Source: Brugia malayi
Taxonomy: Eukaryota; Nematoda; Chromadorea; Rhabditida; Onchocercidae
Reading direction: 5' to 3'
Length of the DNA: 64,000 nucleotides
Assembly: GCF_000002995.4 (NCBI RefSeq)
Contig: NW_025062475.1
Coordinates: 3,254,528 to 3,318,527 of the forward strand
Shown one piece after another: positions 49,777 through 60,940 of the stretch. Under the pieces are notes generated by a model. It was not told where the DNA came from, did no database searches, and saw only the letters and a list, made by a program, of their open reading frames with translations. Numbering within the stretch: position 1 is the first letter of the stretch; the number at the start of each line of letters is the position of its first letter. Made by a program: the position numbers and the translations under genes.

Positions 49777-50381
49777 CTCACACAACTTCTTTTATCGTCG
49801 CAAAAAAATACTTTTCTAAAGAAAACCAACGGTTACTTCTCAAAAAAATACAACAATTCCAAATCTCGTGAATCGTTACACTTTTATCAACAAAGTTTAA
49901 ATGAATTAAAAAGCATTTTCTATAAAAATTTGATAAGACTTAATCGTCATGCATAACAATTTCCTTCTGCGTTACGCACTAAACACACCAAAAAATCAGT
50001 TTCTATAAAACATCCCACTATCAATACAAAAGCAAAACATTGCAATTCCTTTGCATATGACTACAGAATCATAATTCCTGTCAATATAACCGGAACATTG
50101 CTGCTATCCGGAAAGACACCAGCACACGCATGGCAATCCGTAAAAGATTCATCTTGAATTCCTGGCGGTAATGCAAATGATGTTCCCATTGCATGCAACG
50201 ATTTGCTGTGAGAGGGACTCGAATAAATAATTTAAGGAATTATATGCGTTGTGGAATTAAAAGTAATGTAATGAATTTGGAATAAATTATTTAAAATGAA
50301 TGGAATTTTTTTTTTTAGGAGAAGTGATAAGTAATTGGGATTACCTGTGATTACAGGTGGTGAACAGGTAGGTGAACAGAA
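49777..50381. promoter_or_regulatory. Divergent promoter region PHF5A / TRAPPC2L
   Basis: 605 bp separate the minus-strand phf-5 ATG from the plus-strand TRAPPC2L ATG, so both promoters and 5' UTRs must lie here. A perfect 6-bp inverted repeat (ACCTGT-gatt-ACAGGT, 50,343-50,358) sits 23 bp before the TRAPPC2L ATG, overlapping a near-direct repeat of caggtRggtgaacag type. The last of these ends CAG|AA just before the ATG, a plausible trans-splice acceptor. A 42-codon minus-strand frame (50,189-50,061, beginning MGTSFALPPGIQDESFTDC) is of unknown meaning. Confidence 0.5.
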
Positions 50382-51602
50382 ATGGTTATCAGTGTTGCAA
50401 TCATTGCCAATGATGTAAGTTAATTTTAATTATATAGCATACTATCTTTTCTTCCTACTGCAAACTTTTTGCAATTTTCATTGAATTAATGTTGATAGAT
50501 TAATAATTTAGTAGTAATCAATTTATGAGTATTAGATAATGTAATAAATAATTAAGAAATAATTTAATTCACTGCATGTCGCATTTGCAGTTTAGCAGTA
50601 TAGATTCTTAATTGAGGTAAATTTTGAGTATAAATGGATCAAGCATTTAGAAATAATTTTGGTATTAAAATTTTCTCTCTCTCTTTCTCTCTTCCTTTTT
50701 CTTTCTTCATCTATTTTAATAAGAATTATTTTCATTAATATAGAGTGCACCTTTATATCTGAATGTAAACGAGAAAGAATCATCGCGACGATTCGATATA
50801 CAAATGTTCATTTATTGTTCACTTGATATTGTTGATGAAAAAGTATTTGGTGCAAATAAGACCTTGGAATTGTATTTGGGACCACTCATATCAGATCAGA
50901 ATTTCAAGGTTCATTTTTAAATTTGATGAAAAGAAAATCAGTCGAGTAATTTAGATATTTCATTTTAATTAAATTGCTTCAAATTACCATTTTACACGAA
51001 AAAAACTTATTAATGCGGAGAGAATAAATTGTGATCAGGATTTGATCATATTTCTAATCGTATTTTCAGTCATTTGGTTATGTAACAAGCACTAATGTAA
51101 AAATGATTATTGTGACGGAAATAGGTGATACTTCACTGAAGGATCAAGATATTCGTTCCGTAAGTTATTTGCTTGAATTTTATGAAAAATGATCAAAATA
51201 AATAGTTCCGCCTTTTATGATAATTCGTAAAATTAGAACCAGAATTGTACTCTCATTGAAACATATAACTTACGATGTGTAAACTGCATTACTATTTATT
51301 AAAATAACAGTTGAAAATTTGCTGAATGCAGTTACTGTTTTCAGCGAAAAGTTACCAAATTTCTTATCTACAAAAATTATCTTCAGATGTTCAAAAGGCT
51401 TCATAATGCTTATTGTAACTCACTCTCAAATCCTTTCTATGTTCCCGGACAACTTATCAAATCAAGGTAAGTTTTAATTCTGAGTAGAAATGTACTTCTC
51501 CCTGTTAAATTTCATGGAAAGAATTTTTCTGCAAATTCTATTTAAAAAAATGTCTTTTTCAGAGTGTTAGACGAAACAGCAAAAGAAATATTTGCAACGT
51601 GA
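50382..51602 (+). CDS. TRAPPC2L: TRAPP complex subunit 2-like protein
   Basis: Five exons (50382-50414, 50744-50908, 51070-51159, 51387-51466, 51563-51602) encode 135 residues against 140 in human TRAPPC2L. Diagnostic matches run along the whole length: MVISVAIIANDSAPLYL, YCSLDIVDEKVFG, LELYLGPLISDQNFKSFGYV, TSLKDQDIRSMFKRLHNAYC, NPFYVPGQLIKSR. The fold is the longin-like domain of sedlin/TRAPPC2. The protein is a core subunit of the TRAPP tethering and Rab-GEF complexes in ER-Golgi and intra-Golgi traffic. No signal peptide or membrane segment is seen. The next gene on the same strand starts 436 bp after the stop codon and no AATAAA is obvious between them, so co-transcription is possible. 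Confidence 0.95.
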
Positions 51603-52037
51603 TGGAAATTTATTTACTTAGGCTGACTTTGCCATAATGTATTATTCACGTGATATGTGTTAACAGTTTCTGATCATGATGATGTTTGTTATTTTTCTGC
51701 CAATAATTCAGTTTGAAGTGATATAATGATAATCTGATAAATTTTCGAAATAGCACATTTGTTGTGAAAACTAATTTAGTTTGCGTTGATAATTTGAAAA
51801 TATCTGTTTTTTTTTCTGACTTCTTGTTATTTGTGATATTATACCGAATTCTTTGGCTTACGTTTTTTTTTTTTTTTCAGGTAAAGTACTTAACTGATAA
51901 TTCAGTTGATGTTGAAAGACTTTGATATTTTATCTTACAGCTAGTGTTTCGTCAAATATTTCTCCATTTAACGATCGTATACTTATATTCCCACTGAGTA
52001 GAACTATTTGAATTTGTTAAAGGGGTGATTTTTAGGA
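51603..52037. other. Spacer between TRAPPC2L and IOP1
   Basis: 435 bp. A long T tract ending TTTCAG at about 51,866-51,881 and a second site, GATTTTTAG, ending at 52,035, 2 nt before the IOP1 ATG, are both good acceptor sites. Either could take a spliced leader or end a 5' UTR intron. No gene is seen. Confidence 0.5.
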
Positions 52038-54537
52038 ATGAATGATGATGATTTTGGTTTCAGTGGGATTATCAAAATTGCAAACGTCAGCGATTTTATT
52101 GCTCCTTCACAGGTTTGTTTGGTTTTTTTAAAAGTAGGTTATTATGAATTGTCAGATTTTTAGAGAGTTAATTGAAAATTTTTCTGGAAACTCTAATTGT
52201 GCGATATTTTCTAGGCATGCATCTTACCACTTCAGTCGAAGGAATCAGATGTGGAAGTTCAAATTCGAGTTAGAAGTCGAGCAAAGAAAGTTGATGATAG
52301 TGCAGTAAAGAAAGTAGAGGTTACATTAAAAGATTGTTTGGCATGTAGTGGATGTATTACAAGTGCAGAAACGATACTTATTAAGGTTAGCGATACTTTG
52401 AAATTTTAATGATTTGTTTACACTGACTGTTATATTGCTTTTTCCTTTTCTGTTGAGATATTTCCCATATCATAAAATTTGCATAATGTAATTTTGCACT
52501 GCTTACTGTAGCAAATTGGTTTATTAAGGAAGAACGTAATATATATCATAGTATTTTCACTATAGTTTAGGATGCTACTAAACAGTAGAAGCGAAAATAA
52601 ATAAAAATTTTTGTTTCTGCACATACTATTTTGCATTAACGTAAATAAGTAACTTATATATATATTAGGTTCTGAGATTTTTTAATGAATTTTCATTGTT
52701 TTATTCAGGAACAATCAAAACCAAAGTTTTTGGAGGGTTTGAAAAAGGCGCAGTTGAGCGTAATGACCGTTTCGCCGCAGTCAATAGCATCCATTGCGTA
52801 TAAACGTGGATGTCATCTGTCAGAAGCAGCGAGACTCATTGCCAGAATTTTCATGAATATGGGGATGAAATATGTCGTTGATTCAAGCTTTGGGAGGCTG
52901 TTGACTTTATCACTTTCTTATGATGAATTTAAGGAGTCTCAGTTACAGCGACCAATTTTTACGGGTGTTTGTCCAGGTTTTGGTAAGTTATAACCTTTAA
53001 TCTTAAATTGATTAGGAACTTTATTTGATTCTAATATTTTACTCATTATAATCTAAAAATCGTTTTTGAAAGATTTCATTTTTTTCTCTACTGCTCAAAC
53101 ACAACGTTTTTATATGAATTAAATATGTGCTTATAACTTTTTGACTTAGTTGCTAACTTTTAGTTTTTCAGTATGTTATGCTGAGAAAACTCATGGAACA
53201 TTACTTATCCCTCATATTAGCTGTGTGCGGTCACCACAAGCCATGATGGGCGCACTTGTGAAAGACTATTTAGCAAGGTTGTTTTCAAGAGTTCTTTTTG
53301 ATCTTTCTCTGTTCTTTTTTCAATTTCATGTCCTTTGCATGTTTTGACAAGAAATTGCACAGTAAATATTTTTCATATATCTATTTTGCCCAATTCTGGA
53401 ATTAAATGCTAGTGTTAATTTGAAATCATTTTAAACCTTATTTGGTTTTTTTTTTTTCTAAATCTATGCATTAAGATTAAATCTTGGGTTTTGAAAGCTA
53501 TCAAGTGAACCTCTTTACTCAGTATAGGTTTTAATTTTCAGGAAGTTTAACGTGAGACCAGAAGAGATATTTCATGCCTCTGTTATGCCCTGTTTTGACA
53601 AGAAACTTGAGGCTGCACGCTCGCATTCCGAGAATCACTTTAACTGTCGTGAAGTTGACTGCGTTTTAAGTACAGGTCTGCAGGTTTTTTAAATATCTAT
53701 TCTTATTTCATTTACAATTGCGAATCTCATTCTTTGTCTCTCCACTTACAGCTCATTATTTTCTCAAATTTGTTCTTACCAGTGGTATTTTAGGGGAAGT
53801 GGATGCAATTTTAGATGAATGTAGCTCAACAGAGAGTTTTCCTGTCGATGGAAAAGTGGGTTGGCTAAATGCGCTAGAGAATGGGAAGATAATAAGTTCA
53901 GAGGGAGGTTCTTCGGGTGGGTACGCTGAATACATCGTGAAACGATTTGTCGAAGAATCAAAAACACCATTGAAATTAAAGAGAACCATAAAGTAAGTTG
54001 AAAATAGAATTTTTTTGAAAGTTTTTATTTTCTTAAGCCTCACTATTTTTTGATTTATGTTCGAGATACATGAAACAAGAGATGATATGATCTAAGATGC
54101 AGACTGTATTTTTGAAGACTGAAGGATAGTGATAAACTAAGTTTTACAGGGACAAAAATTGGGAAATCATAGAAGCAGTAGATGGTGAAACAATTGTGCT
54201 TTCCGTAGCAAAATGCTATGGATTTCGTAACATCCAAAACCAAGTACAGAAATTGAAACGTTCTAAATGTAATTATGATTATGTTGAAATCATGGCTTGT
54301 CCATCAGGATGTATTAATGGTGGTGGACAAATTCGTAGTGCATCAATTGAAGAAAGAAAACAGCTCTTAGATACAATCGAATTGCCATGCTCAGAAGATA
54401 ATTCAGAAATGGAAGAGCAACTAGAACGTGTGAAAGAAGAATGGTCAATATTGAATCCAGATTGGATGAATTTGCTTTATACGAAGTACCATGCAGTGGT
54501 GAAAAGTGATGCTGACAGAATAAGCACGAATTGGTGA
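52038..54537 (+). CDS. oxy-4: Cytosolic Fe-S cluster assembly factor IOP1/NARFL (Nar1 family)
   Basis: Seven exons (52038-52112, 52215-52385, 52709-52982, 53172-53277, 53542-53675, 53794-53992, 54150-54537) give 448 residues; human NARFL is 476. Nar1 proteins are [FeFe]-hydrogenase-like but not hydrogenases; they carry two 4Fe-4S clusters and pass clusters to the CIA targeting complex in the cytosol. Visible ligands are an N-terminal Cys (C27, ACILP) with C66/C69/C72 (KDCLACSGC), and the hydrogenase-type motifs TGVCPGF (C170), [10 protein letters not shown] and [13 protein letters not shown]. The C-terminus is Asn-Trp; a final Trp is the client signal read by the CIA targeting complex. C. elegans OXY-4 affects oxygen sensitivity. 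The start [20 protein letters not shown] matches the family. Exon 6 has an alternative in-frame acceptor at 53,751 that would add 14 residues. An AATAAA lies at 54,690-54,695. Confidence 0.96.
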
Positions 54538-55014
54538 ATTATCTGGGAATTAATATATGAAGTCAGGTCGGCATTTGATGATGATTAGTTGATATGAAGT
54601 CGAGCATATGAATACATCGGTCAAAAATGAGTAGAAGACCAAATGGCATCTGTGATATGATATTAAATGTGATTAAGACGATCACAAAGAATAAAAAATC
54701 CTTCATGTATCTAACACATTTTTAATGTGACAAGGAAGTGATCAATTTTTTTTTCGCTCGGAAAAGCATGATATTATGAGTAGTAACAATATCTTCCAAG
54801 CATTCCTTCTAATCTTTTAGCAGGTTTTTATGAAATATGAAAGAAAACTGTGACTTAGAAAGATTGATTTAACAACATTTATTCATAACAAAATTAAAGC
54901 TGGTTCGACACATCCATAAGTCAATCTGACATTTTGAAACCAATGGGCAACGAACCAACAAAAAAGAAAAGGTACAAATAACAATCTGCAAAGTAACTTT
55001 GTGTAAAGGATAAA
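54538..55014. terminator. Convergent 3' ends of IOP1 and GRWD1
   Basis: 477 bp between two stop codons. The plus-strand poly(A) signal AATAAA at 54,690-54,695 serves IOP1 and the minus-strand one at 54,878-54,883 serves GRWD1. They lie about 180 bp apart, so the 3' UTRs are short and may not overlap. Confidence 0.7.
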
Positions 55015-58000
55015 TCATAAATTTGTCGGTTTAAATACGTTGAAACCGGATAACGCAGTTGTAACCGCAAAACCCGGGATTTGACTATGCCAATGCACCT
55101 AAAATCAGAACTTTATTAGCCACCAATATGATGAAGCAGTAAAGGTTACAAAATGGAGATTTTCAGCCTGATTTTCCCAAAAAATACTTCCTAGTTTATT
55201 TTTGAATCCCTTTTATATGAAATATGATGATGAACTACTCCATTTTTTGCTTCATTTTCCATATTTATTGCTAACATTAGACCATTCCTTTCGAAGGACT
55301 GGAATAATTTGGGACAATAAATTTCTTGGAAACTTCCCTCTATATTTGTACCTTAAATATTTTAAAAATGTCACCTCTTTCACTTCCTGCTGTCCCATAT
55401 GAACAAACAACAACTGTGGAGGTACTTCTGCAATATTTTCGTTCGAATCGGCTTCGAGGGCTAAATCCCAAATAGTAACTTGATTATCTTCTCCAGAAGC
55501 TATCAATGTTGTCGTTTCATGGGGAGACCATTCCACAGACGTGATGGGTGCTTTATGCTGTTTAAATCGAGCAACGGGTTCTTTGTACTGAAACATACAA
55601 AATGGCATCCACAAACATATATTCGACTTAACGAAATCCTTTCAGCAGGTTCGTGGAATCTGTTTAAATATTTTTATTCGCTGTGATGTAAGAAATTCCA
55701 TATAGCACTTTTTCATTTCTTTTTTTTTTTTTTTTTTAATGCATAATTTTGATAATCTCTGCGCACTAAGCATATCTAATATAGCATAACAAAATTGATT
55801 TTTATTTCTAGTCAGTGAGTTTTTTTGTGCCGAGTCATGTATACTGTAATTTGATCTTATATAAGACAAAAAAAATATATCGATTCATCATGAAAGTCAA
55901 TAAACATTAATAATGAAAGATTCATTTCAACCTACCTGCATAGTTTTAAGTGACCATATATTCAATGTCGTATCGTCACCACCACTTACTATCAGCGGTT
56001 CAAATTTGTTCCATGATATAACATTTGCATGTGATTTGTGAGCATTTTCTACAGTACAAACACAGGCATCCGATGGTGGAGACCTTAATAATAAAGCTCG
56101 ACATTAATTACTCTAAAAAATTCATAGTTTTTGACAAGTCCTGAAATGAAGTTGAAATATCTGATTGAGATTCTGCGAGAGAGATATTGAAATATTTCCC
56201 TTCCACTTAGAGAAAGAGAACGAATCCTGAAAACAATTTCCAAATAATTTTTAAAGAAACCTTGTATCCCAAAGTTTGATGCTATGATCGGCCGAACATG
56301 AAGCAAGCATTGTTTCTTCCGTTGGTGACCAACAAAGATCCTCTACAGAATCTATGTGTCCGGTAAGCGGTTTATCGTCAACAACCCACTGACCACCTTC
56401 AGCCATCGTCCACAAATGTATTTTATGTCTGATGTCACCAGATGCAAGTCTTCCTGAAAAAAAATTGCAATTTTCTATACTACCTTTTATTACTAAGAAG
56501 CACGTAAAAAGCACTGTTACTTCAAAGCAGTGGAAGAAAGCAGCAATTCATTTGGCTTCTTAGAAACATTCCTCCATACAAACGATAGCAAAAAGAAAAA
56601 AAGAGATGTCGAAACAAGAAAGGAACGTAAACACAGAAATACAAACCCATTTTAAGCGGTGACCATGATAAAGCATATCCTTCAGCCTGATGACCAATGA
56701 ATGAGAAGAAAGGTCGTTCTTTTGGGCGTTTCATAATACGGTCACGTCCTTCCGCACTGGATATTTCTTCCATTGCTTGAGTGAGATTCCATAATGTTAC
56801 TTTTCCTTGGCTACTAAATGCAGCACACACTTTGCTTTGACCAAGAGTAACTGACTGAAATGTTTCAAATGTATAAGATTTGCAGTCTCGCAAATTCGAA
56901 TAAAAATCTTGAAATTATTTCTCAAAGTTCAAAAGTCTTTAATACTTCTGTTCTTGCAGACGACATTAATGAAGTGACAAATTGTGAAATGATAAAGTGA
57001 AATTAAGGTGCAGTAAGTGATGGCATAACACATCCTCATGTCAGAAATGATTCTTTCAAGAGATATTATTTCAAGTATTACAAGTAGAAGATCAAAATTA
57101 AACGTACTTTCACACGATTGACAGTGCCAATATGTGGAATAGCTACAGCGTGAAGTTTAGGTTCTTTGTTTTGAGGATTTTCTTCAGGCTCATCTTCGCT
57201 ATCAGACGCTTCATCACCTGAACCAAAAAAAGAAACATTATTTTCATTATTGAAATAATTTTCCAAAACTAGATCGCTTAAAGTTTTGAGTCAAACTCAT
57301 ATTATACTACGCAAAGTGCTTGGAGATATCCAACGGAGAAAATATGACGATTTCATTTGCACATGGAACAAAATGAATATTAGCACCCATATATATTGCA
57401 GTGCTTCCTTCACTATCATATATGTGAGAATTAAATGTGCTCATGCAAATCTACACGATTTTTGATAGTTCGATTCTTAAATAAAACCTTCAATTGGATT
57501 CAAATTTGACAGCTTCATCACAATTAACTCGTTGTTTGTTGGTTTCTCAGCTTGAGTTCCGCCAACCAAATAACAGCTCATTGGGAAACTAGTACGATTA
57601 TCGCCAAGATCATCAGTAATTGTGTCAAAGCTAAGACAAGGCCACTCTAAAAGTAAAACTTCATATATACAAACATAAGAGACACCTACTTATCCAACAA
57701 TCTATTAGTTTCAACTGATATTTTATGTTTAAAAAATGAATTGACGCTTTAAATTTCTCAGTGCTAACAGTTTTCAAATAGTAGCTAAACTTCCTAATAG
57801 CAACCATACAGATCCTTACATTCGATTGTCTGCTTTGTACTGACGAAATAGCCAGAAAAGCACAACAAAGGAATATTACTTGTTTCAAAAAAAAAAAAGT
57901 CCAGAAAAGCACAATAAAGGAATATTACTTGTTTCAAAACTGTGATATAAGTTATATGCTTCAGGATCAAAATCCCAATCTTCATCTTCACGCAATGGAC

Positions 58001-58523
58001 GACTTACACCAGGAATGTAAACCTTAATTTCAATTAATTTAAATCAAAAAGGGCACAAATTTCAAGATTATCCATTCATCCGTCCAACAAAAATATATTT
58101 TTTATTAGTATTTTTTATTCAGTAAAGTAATTTCGAGGTTATCAATAAAAATTTATTTGTTAATTCGAATTTCTCATATTGAATTACCTTTTTCTTCCCA
58201 TTTTTTGCCTTTTTTCTTCCCTCTTCATCATCCATCATTTCGATTTCATTATATCGTTCTGCTGAATCTTCTTCCATCCTGTAAAATTTTTTAAGTACAG
58301 AAATGATTACTCGTCAAATTTATATTTTTACTTTTAACTACTTTTCAAGTGTTAAATCTCAACAAATCCTATAATCAGTTATGTTATGACAATATCCCTT
58401 TTCACGAACATTTAACATCATCAAACTAATTACTATAAAAATTAAGCTAACATATAAACCACCCGAAATCTCTACCACACGTAAAACTTTCTCGTCTCAT
58501 ACGTAACCTTACCTTTGTCTCAT
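55015..58523 (-). CDS. GRWD1: Glutamate-rich WD-repeat protein 1 (GRWD1/Rrb1 family)
   Basis: Nine main exons (58277-58188, 58022-57929, 57646-57488, 57217-57108, 56854-56647, 56453-56261, 56083-55936, 55587-55375, 55098-55015) encode 432 residues; human is 446. An upstream mini-exon (58523-58513, ATGAGACAAAG) splices in frame and would add MRQR. Matches include VYIPGVSRPLREDEDWDFD, WPCLSFDTITDDLGDNRTSF, YLVGGTQAE, HIGTVNRVK, IGHQAEGYALSWSP, TGHIDSVEDLCWSPTEETML, SCSADHSIKLWDTR, HKAPITSVEWSPHE, VPPQLLFVHMGQQEVKEVHW and a conserved TALSGFNVFK tail. The N-terminus is acidic then Lys-rich, and an acidic loop (ASDSEDEPEEN) precedes the propeller. GRWD1/Rrb1 is a nucleolar chaperone for ribosomal protein L3 in 60S assembly; the human protein also binds histones. 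The C. elegans orthologue is thought to be Y54H5A.1. A 49-bp duplication affects the donor of the second main exon. Confidence 0.95.
57852..57939. repeat. 49-bp tandem duplication across a GRWD1 5' splice site
   Basis: The 39-bp segment 57,852-57,890 recurs at 57,901-57,939 with one substitution (acaacaaagg versus acaataaagg), at a period of 49 bp with a poly-A run between. The second copy carries the real exon donor (exon end 57,929); the first copy carries the same GAAACAA|GTAATA word inside the intron. Confidence 0.9.
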
Positions 58524-58865
58524 TTCGTTGCATTACAATGAAAACGTTTATCCCACGTAGTATTTCCTCACGTTTTCCAATATTTCCGTATAATTCGTAA
58601 AATTTATCAAAAATTATACTTAGTGATAAATGCTATTAATATTTAATGTCATTAGCTTATTATATATTCTTCTAATTTCAGAGAAAGAAAGAAAAAAAAG
58701 CTATTTTAGGGACGTTTTTGTTTTTTCCCATTACAATAAATATTATTGTGAACATTAATTATTCCATAATATTTGTTGTTTTTTGTTATATTATTTTTAA
58801 ATTTTATCTAAAATTTCACTCAAAATATTGCAAAGAAATGAATGTTTAAATTTATAGAAAATGGG

Positions 58866-58905
58866 AAGAGAGAGAAAGAGAAAAGGAGAAAGAGAGAGAG
58901 AGAGA
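58866..58905. repeat. (GA)n tract
   Basis: A GA/GAAA run about 340 bp upstream of the first GRWD1 ATG. Confidence 0.9.
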
Positions 58906-59081
58906 ACTTGAAAAATGTGAAAAAAAAAAGAAGTTCCAAATTTAAAAGATATTGAAGAAATACTAAAAATGGCCAATAATCTGAAAATGAAAATTTCATA
59001 AATTAATTATTGCTTGTAAAATATTACATATAAAAATGAAGAAAAAGTGCTAATCGATATTGTATACTTTATTGTCTCTCC

Positions 59082-59149
59082 GATAAAATTCTCTCTCTGA
59101 TAAAATTCTTTCTCTGATAAAATTCTCTCTCTGATAAAATTCATTCTCA
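59082..59149. repeat. 17-bp tandem repeat, four copies
   Basis: Unit gataaaattctctctct is repeated four times with small changes in the CT part. Confidence 0.9.
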
Positions 59150-59244
59150 ACATTCATACTTTTAGTTTTATAAAAACATTTAAAATTTCTTTTAAGAATC
59201 TCTCTTTTTTCTTTTTCTCTTTCTGTTCCCTTCTAATATTTATT

Positions 59245-59248
<4 letters not shown>

Positions 59249-59279
<31 letters not shown>
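59249..59279. repeat. (AT)n microsatellite
   Basis: A perfect AT dinucleotide run. Confidence 0.95.
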
Positions 59280-59283
<4 letters not shown>

Positions 59284-59837
59284 TTGTAATATATATTTGA
59301 AGCATAATAGCAATTGTAAATTAATTATAATTGTTGATTTGTTTTCTTTTTTTTCTTTTTTTTTTTTTGAAACTTCAAGAATTAAAAAGAGAGATTTTCA
59401 TATTATTAATTGAAGGAAGAATTCATTTTAAATATATTTTCAATAATATTTCAATGATATTAATCACTTCAATTTAATACTTTTAATATATTTTTTTGCT
59501 AAGAATGAATTCATTCATTCATTTATTTCTCTTTGTCATCTTTCAATCTTATTTGCTATGTTTAGTTAATTTTTTAGAAATAAAAGGAATGAAAACGAAA
59601 GATTGTTAAAGTATAGTACTATTTCTAAGCATTCCTCTTATTGCATTTTGATCTAAGGTTTAACTTTTAGTCTTTTTTTAAATATCTGATTGATATTAAA
59701 AAATAAAATAGTAAATTATCGATTATTTAAATGATCAATTAGTATCACTTTTTTATTTCTTTAATTAAATCACTACTGCTCTACTCTTTGAAAATTTCTC
59801 ATAATTAAAGTGACGGCGAATTTAATGAAAATTTATT

Positions 59838-59845
59838 TTTTTCTC

Positions 59846-59876
<31 letters not shown>

Positions 59877-59878
59877 GA
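59838..59878. repeat. (CT)n tract
   Basis: A CT run with one CCCT interruption. Confidence 0.95.
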
Positions 59879-60380
59879 ATGATCACATCTTTTAATATAT
59901 GAAAATACCAAATAAATTAAAATCTATGATTTTGTAGCAATCAATTTAAATTTGTTAAAAATAAAAAAAAAAAAAAAAAGAATGACAATAGGAGGAATGC
60001 ATTTGCACAAATTGAACTGAAAAGGTCAAAATGGTAAATGATTTGACGGTGCATTTCGATATAACAATAAATGTCAGATATAATTAACAAATGCATACAT
60101 ATCATTTTACTATTTTTCACAAACTATTAAACCGTAATGAAATGCAAACTATGGAAATAATATGAATTGACCTAATTAATTAATTATAATTATACTTCTT
60201 TAATAATTGATTACAAAAGAAGCATACTGTCATAAGGTATTATTAAATTAAGCTTGTATTATTGAACTAATCACATCTATCATTTAATCAATGAATTAAT
60301 ATTTTTATATTGTTAATTTTTATAAATATTTAGTGCATCAATAAATATTTATAAAATTTGTTATTTGAACAAAAAATTTA

Positions 60381-60940
60381 ATATACCCATACTGTTTGTC
60401 ATATCAATTTATCAGTAAGTATATATCCATACTGTTTGTCATATCAATTTATCAATAAGTATATATCCATACTGTTTGTCATATCAATTTATCAATAAGT
60501 ATATATCCATACTGTTTGTCATATCAATTTATCAATAAGTATATATCCATACTGTTTGTCATATCAATTTATCAGTAAGTATATATCCATACTGTTTGTC
60601 ATATCAATTTATCAATAAGTATATATCCATACTGTTTGTCATATCAATTTATCAATAAGTATATATCCATACTGTTTGTCATATCAATTTATCAATAAGT
60701 ATATATCCATACTGTTTGTCATATCAATTTATCAGTAAGTATATATCCATACTGTTTGTCATATCAATTTATCAATAAGTATATATCCATACTGTTTGTC
60801 ATATCAATTTATCAGTAAGTATATATCCATACTGTTTGTCATATCAATTTATCAATAAGTATATATCCATACTGTTTGTCATATCAATTTATCAGTAAGT
60901 ATATATCCATACTGTTTGTCATATCAACTTATCAATGAGT
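60381..60940. repeat. 40-bp tandem array, 14 copies, with higher-order pattern
   Basis: Fourteen head-to-tail 40-bp units, each starting atatatccatactgtttgt and ending atcaRtaagt. The copies are nearly identical apart from an A/G site in the last ten bases. The first copy has one substitution (atatacccat) and the last copy has two (atcaactt and aatgagt), as expected for array edges. There are no unique spacers. No coding frame or known element was recognised. Confidence 0.98.

Noticed and set aside
57661..57991. Cys/Phe-rich minus-strand frames
   Set aside because: They are intronic read-through of GRWD1 across the 49-bp duplication.
60381..60940. Regular 40-bp repeats resembling a CRISPR array
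   Set aside because: The units abut with no unique spacers, and the genome is eukaryotic with introns.
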